From Acidobacteriota bacterium (GTDB lineage: Bacteria; Acidobacteriota; Holophagae; Acanthopleuribacterales; Acanthopleuribacteraceae): 64,000 nucleotides of DNA. Shown in pieces: positions 15,987-24,200 of the stretch. Below the pieces are notes generated by a model. It worked only from the letters and a program-made list of their open reading frames with translations. It was not told where the DNA came from and did not search any database. The stretch's first letter is position 1; each line of letters begins with the position of its first letter. Where the stretch lies: assembly GCA_020637335.1 (NCBI GenBank), contig JACJWC010000003.1, positions 186,001 through 250,000 of the forward strand. The letters run 5' to 3'. The position numbers were made by a program, and so were the translations under genes.

Positions 15987-16397
15987 TTGTCAACTCCACT
16001 ACACCCTTTTTTGGTTCATTTCCCCATCGCGCTCTGGCTGGCCGGTAGTTTGACCTTGTTGTGGGCCAAATGGAAACCGCACTGGCAAGCCACCGCATGG
16101 TGGATGTTAGCCTGGGCCGGATTGTTTGCAATTGGCGCAGCCGTGTCCGGCTATCAGGCGTTTTCGGGGATTGAAACGCCAAGTCCGCGTTTGGTGAGCC
16201 ACCAGAGTCTGGGCATCTTAATGCCGTTCCTTATGATCGGCTGCCTTTTGTTGCGCGGCCATTTCTATCTCAAAAAAACGGCGGTCAATGCCTGGCTCTT
16301 CATCGCGCTTAGCTTATTAATCAGTGGACTTTTAGTTTATGTTGCGGGATTGGGTGGTCAGGCCGTCTATTTGGATGGAAGTGGAATTGTTGTTTGA
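15987..16397 (+). CDS. DUF2231-like four-helix membrane protein
   Basis: A 136-residue integral membrane protein with four hydrophobic segments (about 10-27, 36-56, 72-92 and 100-122). The start HPFLVHFPIALW is the His-rich signature of the DUF2231 family, whose conserved histidines may bind heme or metal; the function is not settled. The start codon is TTG at 15987, supported by AGGAGA six bases upstream and by the lack of an ATG before the signature. It stands alone between the minus-strand hypothetical and the tRNA cluster. Confidence 0.75.
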   Translation: MSTPLHPFLVHFPIALWLAGSLTLLWAKWKPHWQATAWWMLAWAGLFAIGAAVSGYQAFSGIETPSPRLVSHQSLGILMPFLMIGCLLLRGHFYLKKTAVNAWLFIALSLLISGLLVYVAGLGGQAVYLDGSGIVV

Positions 16398-16406
16398 AAT
16401 TTTTGC

Positions 16407-16435
16407 TTGCTCGCCCAAATCGCTTGTGCTAGTTT
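16407..16435 (+). promoter_or_regulatory. Candidate promoter of the tRNA-tuf operon
   Basis: Upstream of tRNA-Tyr lies TTGCTC, 17 bp, then TAGTTT at 16430-16435, with TG at 16427-16428 forming an extended -10. Strong transcription is expected here because three tRNAs and tuf follow. The -35 is weak against the consensus. A short inverted pair (GTTGC...GCAAC) lies in the leader before the tRNA. Confidence 0.33.
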
Positions 16436-16486
16436 ATTCAACTTGTTGCGCCACGGTCGTCGACTGGTGTGCAACATTCGTTCCGT

Positions 16487-16571
16487 GGGGAAATTCCAGA
16501 GTGGCCAAATGGGGCAGACTGTAAATCTGCTGTCTACGACTTCGGTGGTTCGAATCCGCCTTTCCCCACCA
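16487..16571 (+). tRNA. tRNA-Tyr (GTA)
   Basis: An 85-nt class II tRNA with a long variable arm, as expected for Tyr. The acceptor stem GGGGAAA pairs with TTTCCCC, followed by discriminator A and encoded CCA. The anticodon GTA is at 16521-16523, in a loop closed by CAGA/TCTG. The T loop reads GGTTCGAATCC. It is the first of three adjacent tRNAs before tuf. Confidence 0.97.
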
Positions 16572-16578
16572 ATTCAAC

Positions 16579-16655
16579 GCGGGAATAGCTCAGTTGGCTA
16601 GAGCATTAGCCTTCCAAGCTAAGGGTCGCGGGTTCGAATCCCGTTTCCCGCTCCA
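16579..16655 (+). tRNA. tRNA-Gly (TCC)
   Basis: A 77-nt tRNA. GCGGGAA pairs with TTCCCGC, discriminator T, CCA encoded. The anticodon TCC is at 16613-16615 in the loop CTTCCAA closed by TTAGC/GCTAA. It lies seven bases after tRNA-Tyr, so it is surely cut from the same transcript. Confidence 0.97.
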
Positions 16656-16665
16656 AAAAAACCAA

Positions 16666-16740
<75 letters not shown>

Positions 16741-16778
16741 TGAAAATTAAATGAAAGAGGGCATTAGGAGATCGTCCC

Positions 16779-17963
16779 ATGGCAAAAGCAAAATTTGAGC
16801 GCAGCAAGCCGCACGTAAACATCGGTACCATCGGTCACGTCGACCACGGAAAGACGACCCTCACGGCGGCGATTACGAAAACTCTGGCGGAAAAGGGATA
16901 CGCAGAATTCCGAGCATACGACCAGATCGACAACGCCCCCGAAGAGCGGGAGCGCGGGATCACTATCAATACCGCGCACGTTGAGTACCAAACCGATGCA
17001 CGGCACTACGCCCACGTAGATTGCCCTGGTCACGCTGACTATGTAAAAAACATGATCACGGGTGCAGCCCAGATGGACGGCGCCATCCTGGTTGTGAGTG
17101 CAGCTGATGGTCCGATGCCCCAAACGCGGGAGCACATCCTCCTGGCACGTCAGGTACAGGTACCTTACATCGTTGTCTTCATGAACAAAGTTGATCAAGT
17201 TGACGACGAAGAACTCTTGGAACTGGTTGAGATGGAAATTCGCGACCTGTTGTCCAGCTATGACTTCCCCGGTGATGACATCCCCATCATCCGCGGTTCC
17301 GCTCTGAAAGCAATGGAAGGCGATGCCGCCCATTCAGCTAAAATCATGGAACTGATGGATGCTGTTGACACTTACATCCCCACCCCCGAACGCGCACTGG
17401 ATAAACCCTTCCTGATGCCGATCGAAGACATCTTCTCCATTTCTGGCCGCGGTACCGTTGTAACCGGTCGTATTGAGCAAGGCGTTGTCAACGTGGGTGA
17501 AAACATCGAAATCGTTGGTATTCGCGATACGCAAACCAAAGTTGTTACCGGTGTTGAAATGTTCCGTAAATTGCTGGATCGTGGTGAAGCAGGCGACAAC
17601 GTTGGCCTGTTGCTGCGCGGTACTGAAAAGAAAGACGTTGAGCGCGGCCAAGTTTGCGCGAAACCCGGTTCTATCACCCCGCACACCAAGTTCAAGGCTG
17701 AAGTCTACATCCTGAGCAAAGACGAAGGTGGTCGTCATACACCATTCTTCAACGGTTACCGTCCGCAATTCTACTTCCGTACCACAGACGTTACGGGTGT
17801 TTGCACCCTGCCCGAAGGCACGGAAATGGTAATGCCAGGCGATAACCTGGGCTTAGTTGGCACTTTGATCACCCCGATCGCAATGGACAAAGGTCTGCGC
17901 TTCGCAATCCGCGAAGGTGGCCGTACCATTGGTGCCGGCACCGTATCCGAAATCGTCGAGTAA
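16779..17963 (+). CDS. tuf: Elongation factor Tu
   Basis: The 394-residue GTPase that brings aminoacyl-tRNA to the ribosome. The G domain shows GHVDHGKT (residues 19-26), the switch I RERGITI, DCPGHADY, NKVD and GSAL; domains 2 and 3 follow in normal length. ATG at 16779 has AGGAG upstream. It lies between tRNA-Thr and tRNA-Trp, matching the tufB position of proteobacteria. The bases after the stop form a strong hairpin (17974-18006). Confidence 0.99.
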   Translation: MAKAKFERSKPHVNIGTIGHVDHGKTTLTAAITKTLAEKGYAEFRAYDQIDNAPEERERGITINTAHVEYQTDARHYAHVDCPGHADYVKNMITGAAQMDGAILVVSAADGPMPQTREHILLARQVQVPYIVVFMNKVDQVDDEELLELVEMEIRDLLSSYDFPGDDIPIIRGSALKAMEGDAAHSAKIMELMDAVDTYIPTPERALDKPFLMPIEDIFSISGRGTVVTGRIEQGVVNVGENIEIVGIRDTQTKVVTGVEMFRKLLDRGEAGDNVGLLLRGTEKKDVERGQVCAKPGSITPHTKFKAEVYILSKDEGGRHTPFFNGYRPQFYFRTTDVTGVCTLPEGTEMVMPGDNLGLVGTLITPIAMDKGLRFAIREGGRTIGAGTVSEIVE

Positions 17964-17973
17964 TCTAACCTGG

Positions 17974-18006
17974 GTCCCATGGTGATGCCCAACATCGCCA
18001 TGGGAC
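17974..18006 (+). other. 14-bp hairpin between tuf and tRNA-Trp
   Basis: GTCCCATGGTGATG (17974-17987), loop CCCAA, then CATCGCCATGGGAC (17993-18006) pair along all 14 positions with a single T-G wobble. No T run follows, so it is not a standard terminator. It could be an RNase processing site, a 3'-end stabiliser of the tuf mRNA or a partial attenuator before tRNA-Trp and secE. Confidence 0.75.
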
Positions 18007-18019
18007 TGATTGTCTTTAC

Positions 18020-18095
18020 AGGGGCATAGCTCAGTTGGTAGAGCGACGGTCTCCAAAACCGTAGGCCGCGGGTTCGAGCCCTGCTGCCCCTGCCA
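18020..18095 (+). tRNA. tRNA-Trp (CCA)
   Basis: A 76-nt tRNA. AGGGGCA pairs with TGCCCCT, discriminator G, CCA encoded. The anticodon CCA is at 18053-18055 in the loop CTCCAAA closed by ACGGT/ACCGT. It lies directly before secE, the usual tuf-trnW-secE order. Confidence 0.97.
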
Positions 18096-18118
18096 GTACA
18101 CTTCATGGGAGAATAACC

Positions 18119-18304
18119 GTGGCAAGCTTAAAACTCTTTTGGAACGATTCCATTAAAGAATTAAAAAAAGTTCATTGGCCGGACAAACCGACGGTCATTG
18201 AAACCTCAATCATCGTAGGCATCAGCACTGTCATCTTTGCTGCCTTTTTGTGGCTTGTCGACATCGGAATCGCTCAACTGTTTAAAACCTTTTTTTACAA
18301 CTAG
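18119..18304 (+). CDS. secE: SecE, preprotein translocase subunit
   Basis: A 61-residue inner-membrane protein of the short SecE type with one membrane helix (about 28-50). The cytoplasmic amphipathic part carries ELKKVHWPDKPTV, the conserved SecE motif that clamps SecY. The start is GTG at 18119 with GGGAGAA upstream. Its place between tRNA-Trp and nusG is the standard one. rpmG, often found between tuf and secE, is absent here. Confidence 0.95.
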   Translation: MASLKLFWNDSIKELKKVHWPDKPTVIETSIIVGISTVIFAAFLWLVDIGIAQLFKTFFYN

Positions 18305-18331
18305 ACCAAGAACGGTCGGGAACCTATATTC

Positions 18332-18868
18332 ATGGAACAAGAAAGCATGCGGTGGTACATCATCCACACGTATTCGGGTTATGAGGAAAAAGTCAAAGAA
18401 AGCTTGGAACAACGCTTTGAAGCGTTGGGCAAAGGCGATTTGCTGGGCCAAGTACTGATCCCTACCGAAAGTGTTATGGAACTCAAAAACGGCAAAAAAG
18501 TCGTCACCACCAAGAAACTTTTTCCCGGCTACATCTATGTACAGATGCTTTTAACCGATGACGGCTGGCACGTGGTCAAAAACACGCCGCGCGTTACCGG
18601 TTTTGTCGGCGGGCGTAATCCAGCCCCATTAACCGACAGTGAAATCGACAACATTCTCAACCAGGTCCAGATGGCGCAAGAAAAGCCCAAACCGAAATAT
18701 TCGTTTGACCTGGGAGAAAAAATCAAAATTATTGACGGTCCTTTCCTCAACTTTATCGGCAATGTCGACGAAGTGAATCAGGACAAGGGCACGCTCAAAG
18801 TAATGGTAACCATTTTTGGTCGCTCGACTCCGGTGGAGTTGAGCTTTCACGAAGTGGAAAAGATCTAA
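18332..18868 (+). CDS. nusG: NusG transcription elongation factor
   Basis: A 178-residue NusG of normal length. The NGN domain spans about 6-110 (WYIIHTYSGYE, LFPGYIYV, GFVGG) and the KOW domain lies near 125-178 (GEKIKIIDGPF, VEVEKI-like end). NusG binds RNA polymerase beta and beta' across the clamp and links transcription to Rho and ribosomes. It follows secE by 27 bp. Confidence 0.98.
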   Translation: MEQESMRWYIIHTYSGYEEKVKESLEQRFEALGKGDLLGQVLIPTESVMELKNGKKVVTTKKLFPGYIYVQMLLTDDGWHVVKNTPRVTGFVGGRNPAPLTDSEIDNILNQVQMAQEKPKPKYSFDLGEKIKIIDGPFLNFIGNVDEVNQDKGTLKVMVTIFGRSTPVELSFHEVEKI

Positions 18869-18883
18869 GTTAGAGGAATCACC

Positions 18884-19315
18884 ATGGCTAAGAAAATCAC
18901 CGGCTATATCAAATTGCAATTGCCCAGCGGACAAGCCACACCGGCCCCGCCAGTTGGTCCTGCATTGGGTCAGCACGGCGTCAACATTATGGAATTCGTC
19001 AAAGGGTTCAATGCGCGCACGGCCGCTAATCCCGGTCTGATCGTTCCTGTGGTGATCACCGTTTTCGCTGATCGCAGCTTTACCTTTGAAGTCAAAACCC
19101 CGCCCGTTCCGGTTCTGATCAAAAAGACCTTGAACCTGGCGAAAGGCTCTGCTGAACCCAACAAAAATAAAGTGGGCAAGCTGACCAACGCACAAATCGA
19201 AGAAATCGCCAAAACGAAGATGCCTGACCTCAACACGACCAGTGTTGAAGCTGCATGCCTGATGGTGCGCGGTACCGCCCGCTCCATGGGCGTCGAAGTC
19301 GAAGTCGCCGTTTAA
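18884..19315 (+). CDS. rplK: Ribosomal protein uL11
   Basis: A 143-residue protein of normal uL11 length. Recognisable parts are KITGYIKLQLPSGQATPAP at the start, the PPVGPALGQHGVNIMEF segment and the C-terminal RNA-binding MVRGTARSMGVEV. It sits in the GTPase-associated centre of the 50S subunit. ATG at 18884 follows AGAGGAAT. It is followed by a hairpin and rplA. Confidence 0.98.
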   Translation: MAKKITGYIKLQLPSGQATPAPPVGPALGQHGVNIMEFVKGFNARTAANPGLIVPVVITVFADRSFTFEVKTPPVPVLIKKTLNLAKGSAEPNKNKVGKLTNAQIEEIAKTKMPDLNTTSVEAACLMVRGTARSMGVEVEVAV

Positions 19316-19331
19316 GCCGTATCCGAAATGG

Positions 19332-19362
19332 GGTTAGGCAGTTAAACCACTCCTGCCTAACC
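19332..19362 (+). promoter_or_regulatory. Hairpin in the rplK-rplA leader, possible regulatory site
   Basis: GGTTAGGCAG (19332-19341) and CTGCCTAACC (19353-19362) form a perfect 10-bp stem with an 11-nt loop. No T run follows, so it is not a terminator. It lies 38 bases before the rplA start. Ribosomal protein L1 is known to repress its own operon by binding its mRNA, and the GTGAAAGGAGG just before the start is also found in some L1 target sites; both links are inference. Confidence 0.55.
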
Positions 19363-19400
19363 TTGACTCTCAGAGTGGGAGAACAGTGAAAGGAGGAATC

Positions 19401-20096
19401 ATGGCTCGCAGGGGAAAAAAATACCGCGAGGCTGCCTCCAAAGTTGCTGCTCGTCCGTATGATCTGACTGAAGGGCTTGACTTACTCAAAACCTTCGCCA
19501 CTGCCAAATTTGATGAGACAGTGGAAGTCGCGATTAAACTCGGTGTCGACCCCCGTCGTGCTGACCAAATGGTCCGAGGAACTGTACAGTTACCTCACGG
19601 CACAGGTAAAACCAAACGGGTACTGGTCATCGCCGATGGCGAGCGCATCAAGGAAGCAGAAAATGCAGGTGCAGATGTCGTCGGTGGAGAAGAACTGGTC
19701 GACCGGATTCTCAACGGTTACCTGGAATTTGACGCTGTCATTGCGACACCTTCAACCATGCGTTTTGTCGGCAAACTCGGGAAGGTCTTGGGTCCTCGTG
19801 GCCTGATGCCCAACCCCAAAACCGGAACTGTCACCATGGATGTCGCACAAGCGGTTCGTGAAATCAAAGCAGGTAAGGTCGCCTTTAAGGTCGATAAAAC
19901 CGGCATCATCCACGCGCCCATTGGCAAAAAATCCTTTTCCACCATTCAACTCTCGGACAATGCGAATGCCTTGATCACCACCGTGCTGCGCGCAAAGCCT
20001 GCCGGTGCAAAGGGCAAGTACGTCCAAAGTATTCACATTAGCTCGACCATGGGACCTGGAATCGATATCGACTCCAGCACCACGGCTCAGGTGTAG
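19401..20096 (+). CDS. rplA: Ribosomal protein uL1
   Basis: A 231-residue uL1 of standard length. Typical segments are GKKYREA at the N-terminus, DETVEVAIKLGVDPR, LPHGTGK, the hinge region PSTMRFVGKLGKVLGPRGLMPNPK, and KSIHIS-like residues near the end. It forms the mobile L1 stalk and can act as a translational repressor. The ATG at 19401 is chosen because AGGAGG sits four bases upstream; an in-frame GTG at 19386 would overlap that site. Its stop TAG overlaps the ribosome site of rplJ. Confidence 0.98.
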   Translation: MARRGKKYREAASKVAARPYDLTEGLDLLKTFATAKFDETVEVAIKLGVDPRRADQMVRGTVQLPHGTGKTKRVLVIADGERIKEAENAGADVVGGEELVDRILNGYLEFDAVIATPSTMRFVGKLGKVLGPRGLMPNPKTGTVTMDVAQAVREIKAGKVAFKVDKTGIIHAPIGKKSFSTIQLSDNANALITTVLRAKPAGAKGKYVQSIHISSTMGPGIDIDSSTTAQV

Positions 20097-20106
20097 GAGG
20101 TGACCG

Positions 20107-20631
20107 GTGGAACGTCAAACCAAAATAGAGGCCGTCGATAGCCTGAAAAAGGAACTGCAAGGCAAGACTCACATCTTCCTGTGCAACTTCCAAGGCTTGT
20201 CGGTAGAAAAAGACACGCAACTGCGGCGCGATATTCGCACCAGTGGTGGCACTTATAAAGTCGTCAAAAACACGTTGTTGAAATTGGCATTTGCCGATTC
20301 CAGCTTCGATCAATTGAACGACCATCTTAAGGGCAATACCGCTATCGCGTATCACGAAAGTGATCTCGTCGCAATCGCCAAGCTCATTGCCAAACACGCA
20401 AAAGAAAACGAAAAGTTCACCTTCAAAGCCGGTGTAGTCGAAGGCAAGGTGGTTGAGGTCAAAGATCTCGAAACCATCTCTAACCTGCCCAGCAAAGAGG
20501 AATTGCTCTCCAAGCTGCTCTACCTCTTGAACTACCCAATCCAAGGTCTGGCTGTTTCGCTCAGCGGCGTGATCCGCAACTTGGCTGTGGTCCTCGACCA
20601 GGTAAAACAAAATAAAGAAAAAGTATCTTAA
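20107..20631 (+). CDS. rplJ: Ribosomal protein uL10
   Basis: A 174-residue uL10, which anchors L7/L12 dimers to the ribosome. The N-terminal RNA-binding part includes FLCNFQGLSVE and GGTYKVVKNTLL; the C-terminal helix carrying L12 sites is at about 135-170 (LLYLLNYPIQGL). The start is GTG at 20107, six bases after a perfect AGGAGG which itself overlaps the rplA stop. Coupling with rplA is likely. Confidence 0.97.
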   Translation: MERQTKIEAVDSLKKELQGKTHIFLCNFQGLSVEKDTQLRRDIRTSGGTYKVVKNTLLKLAFADSSFDQLNDHLKGNTAIAYHESDLVAIAKLIAKHAKENEKFTFKAGVVEGKVVEVKDLETISNLPSKEELLSKLLYLLNYPIQGLAVSLSGVIRNLAVVLDQVKQNKEKVS

Positions 20632-20650
20632 GGGATAAAGGAGAATCAAA

Positions 20651-21034
20651 ATGGCAACCTTAACCAAAACCGAGTTAATCGAACATATCAAAGGCATGAC
20701 CGTACTTGAACTCGCTGAACTTGTTAAAGCCATCGAAGAAGAGTTCGGTGTATCCGCAGCTGCTGCTGCTGTTGCTGCTCCCGCTGCTGGCGGTGCCGCT
20801 GCTGCTCCTGCTGCTGAAGAACAAACCGAATTTACGGTTGTTCTGCAAGCTGCTGGCGAAAAGAAAATCGAAGTCATTAAAGTGGTTCGTGCAATCACCA
20901 ACCTGGGCCTGAAAGAAGCTAAAGCTCTGGTTGATGGCGCTCCTGGTAACGTCAAAGAAGCCGTTTCCAAAGAAGAAGCCAATGACATCAAAGCCAAATT
21001 GGAAGAAGCAGGCGCTCAAGTCGTCCTGAAGTAA
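20651..21034 (+). CDS. rplL: Ribosomal protein bL12 (L7/L12)
   Basis: A 127-residue acidic stalk protein. The N-terminal dimer domain (about 1-35), an Ala-rich hinge (about 36-55, coded by repeated GCT codons) and the C-terminal factor-binding domain (EKKIEVIKVVR, GLKEAKALVDGAP) are all present. It recruits translation GTPases such as EF-Tu. AAGGAG precedes the ATG. Two hairpins follow before rpoB. Confidence 0.98.
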   Translation: MATLTKTELIEHIKGMTVLELAELVKAIEEEFGVSAAAAAVAAPAAGGAAAAPAAEEQTEFTVVLQAAGEKKIEVIKVVRAITNLGLKEAKALVDGAPGNVKEAVSKEEANDIKAKLEEAGAQVVLK

Positions 21035-21055
21035 TCCTTCTGGTTTCACCAAAAC

Positions 21056-21079
21056 AAAGGGGTCCTTCGGGGCCCCTTT
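21056..21079 (+). terminator. UUCG-capped hairpin after rplL
   Basis: AAAGGGGTCC - TTCG - GGGCCCCTTT makes a 10-bp stem with one T-G pair and a very stable tetraloop. It starts 22 bases after the rplL stop. The T run is only three bases long and is followed by AAAA, so it is more likely an attenuator or 3'-end stabiliser than a full stop. Confidence 0.6.
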
Positions 21080-21154
21080 AAAACTCAACGTTCCAAAACC
21101 CCGCGTAACACCTTTTTGCTGATCAAACCCATTACTCTCTTTAACTCAGTTGAA

Positions 21155-21187
21155 ACCGACCACACCCGGTGTGGATCGGTATTTTTG
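21155..21187 (+). terminator. Attenuator-type terminator before rpoB
   Basis: ACCGACCACA - CCCGG - TGTGG, a bulged A, then TCGGT makes a 10-bp stem (21155-21180), followed by ATTTTTGTGTTT. This looks like a rho-independent terminator inside the rplL-rpoB gap, 52 bases before the rpoB start. In E. coli a partial terminator at the same place lowers rpoBC output relative to rplJL; the same role is inferred here. Confidence 0.65.
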
Positions 21188-21238
21188 TGTTTATAGACGG
21201 GAACCCCATTTACCACCGCGATCACACAGGAGTTCGAT

Positions 21239-24200
21239 ATGCATGAATCTACCGAAAACGTTTACCGTAAACGCCTCGACTTTTCCAAGATTAAAACGTC
21301 GATTCCCGTACCCAACCTGATCAATATTCAAAAGGCTTCCTATCAGAAATTTCTGCAAATGGACCTTTTGCCAACTGAACGGGAAGATACGGGCCTTAAA
21401 AGCGTTTTCGAATCCTTGTTCCCCATTTCAGACTTTAAAGAAACCTGCTCCCTGGAATTTGTCGACTTTACGCTCGGCACCTGGGAATGCCAATGTGGCC
21501 GGTTGCAGGGGATTCATCACAATCGAACCCGGTGTCATTCCTGTGGCCACATGATTCTCTCTGAGCAAAGTGCCGGCCACCTCCTGATTTGCGATTCCTG
21601 CGGTGTTCAGAACGAGAACCAGCGCTCCATCTGTGATGTATGCGGCACCTCGGTTCGCCTCAAAGTGAAATATTCGGTAGAGGAATGCCGTGAGCGCGGA
21701 CTCACCTTTGACGCGCCACTGAAAGTCACCGTTCGCTTAGTCGTCTGGGATAAAGAAGAGGGCTCGGAAGATCCCACACCCTATCCGCGCGACATTAAGG
21801 AACAGGAAGTCTATTTTGGCGACTTGCCCTTGATGACCGAACACGGCACCTTCATTATCAACGGTACTGAGCGGGTTATCGTTTCCCAAATGCACCGTTC
21901 GCCTGGCGTTTTCTTCTCCAATGGCGAGGAGCCCAGTACTTTTAACGCGCAAATTATCCCCTACCGCGGTTCCTGGGTTGAATTTGAAACGGACAGCAAA
22001 GGCTTGCTCTATGTGCGCATCGACCGCAAACGCAAGTTTCTTGGCTCGACCTTCCTGCGCGCACTCGGCTGTATCGACAAGGAAATGAGCTCGACCGAGT
22101 CCATCATCCGCAAATTCCACACATCAGAACGCATTCGCATCGAAGCTGGTCAGGTCCTGGTCAACCATTCCCATGTGGGCATTGGGGCCAAAGCCTTAAA
22201 AGACTTGGTCGACGCACAAGGCGAAATCCTGCTGGCTGAAAACAAGAAAATTACCCGCAGTGCCTTAAAGGCCCTCAAAAAGGCCGGCATCGAATGGGTG
22301 CCTGTCCACATGGAGACCTTGCCTAACCTGTTTGTTTTGGCAGACATTATTAATGAAGACACAGGCGAAATCCTGTGCGAGTCCAACACCAAGATCGATG
22401 TCGAACTGGTCAACCAACTGACCGAAAACAACGTCACCGAAGTTGAAGTCTTTTGTCCTGAGCTGGACGAATGCGGCAGCTTCCTGACCGATACCCTGGC
22501 CAAGGACCCCTTAAGCTCTACCGAAGAAGCTTTGGTTGAAATCTACCGCAAGATGCGCCCCGGTGACCCCCCGACTATCGAGAGTTCGCGCAAGTTGTTT
22601 ATCCAAATGTTCTTTGATCCACAACGCTACGATTTCTCGCGGGTCGGCCGCTTGAAATTCAACACCAAACTGTCGGTAGAGTCAGATCTCGATCAGCGGA
22701 TCCTGACCCCCATCGATTTTTATGCGACCATCGGCTATCTGCTGCGCCTGCCCAAAATGATCGGTCAGATCGATGATATCGACCATTTGGGTAACCGTCG
22801 TGTGCGCTCCGTTGGCGAATTGCTGGAAAACCAGCTGCGTGTTGGATTGGTGCGTATGCAGCGCGCCATCAAAGAAAAGATGAGCCTTTACCACGATCTC
22901 AACACCATCATGCCGCACGAGTTGATCAATGCCAAACCGGTTATGGCTTCGGTCAAGGAATTTTTTGGTTCCAGTCAATTGTCACAATTTATGGACCAGA
23001 CCAATCCCCTCTCCGAAATCACCCACAAACGCCGTTTATCAGCGCTTGGCCCCGGTGGCTTGAGCCGCGAGCGGGCCGGTTTTGAAGTGCGCGACGTTCA
23101 CACCTCCCACTACGGCCGGATCTGCCCAATTGAGACGCCTGAAGGTCCCAACATCGGTTTGATTTCGTCCTTGAGCTGCTATGCCAAAATCAACGAGTTT
23201 GGCTTTATCGAGTCGCCTTACTACCGGGTTGAAAACGGAACCATGATCCGCGAAGTTCGGGTTATTAGCCCGGGCAGCACCGAATTCGCTATTGGCGATG
23301 TCGTTGCCCTGCGCGATATTCAAGAGAAAAACAAAACGGCCAAACATCCGGCCACCTACGAACATTACGCCCACTACTTAAGCGCTTGGGAAGAAGACAA
23401 ATACGTCATCGCTCAGGCCAACGCCATGTTGGACGAACACGACTATCTGGTCCACGATCAGGTCAACTCGCGTTGTGGTGGCCAATTCAAATTGTTCCCA
23501 CGCGAACAAATCCAATTCATTGACGTTTCGCCCAAACAGGTTGTTTCGGTTGCCGCTTCTCTGATTCCGTTCCTGGAAAACGATGACGCCAACCGCGCCT
23601 TGATGGGTTCCAACATGCAACGCCAAGCGGTACCTCTGCTCAAGACAGAAGCACCTCTGGTCGGAACAGGTATGGAATACATTGCCGCACGCGACAGTGG
23701 TGCCACCGTTCTGTGCCGCAATTCGGGTTGGGTCGAAACGGTCGATGCGGAACACATTGTCATTCGCCTTGAAGGCGAGGCGGGTTCCAGTGAAATGCGC
23801 GATTTTGGTGTGGATGTGTACCAACTCAACAAGTTCCGTCGCTCCAACCAAAATACCTGCTTCAACCAAAAGCCTTTGGTCAAACGCGGCGACTATATCC
23901 ATAAGGATCAAGTCATCGCAGACGGCGCTTGTACTGATAAAGGTGAATTGGCACTTGGCAAAAACCTGCTGGTGGCCTTCATGCCGTGGCGCGGTTACAA
24001 CTTCGAGGACGCGATCCTGATCTCTGAGAAAGTCGTTCGCGAGGATGTTTACACTTCCATTCACATCGAAGAATTCGAAATCGAGGCACGCGACACCAAA
24101 CTCGGACCCGAGGAAATTACCCGCGACATTCCCAATATGAGCGAAGAGTTCCTCAAGGACCTGGACGATGCCGGGATCATCCGCATTGGTGCCACGATTA

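Noticed and set aside
20756..20820. GCT-rich short repeat in rplL
   Set aside because: It codes for the Ala-rich hinge of L7/L12, a normal feature of the family.
20038..20997. Open frame of 319 codons on the minus strand across rplJ and rplL
   Set aside because: It is the complement of two certain ribosomal genes, and its Ala/Ser runs are only the reverse of the L7/L12 hinge codons.
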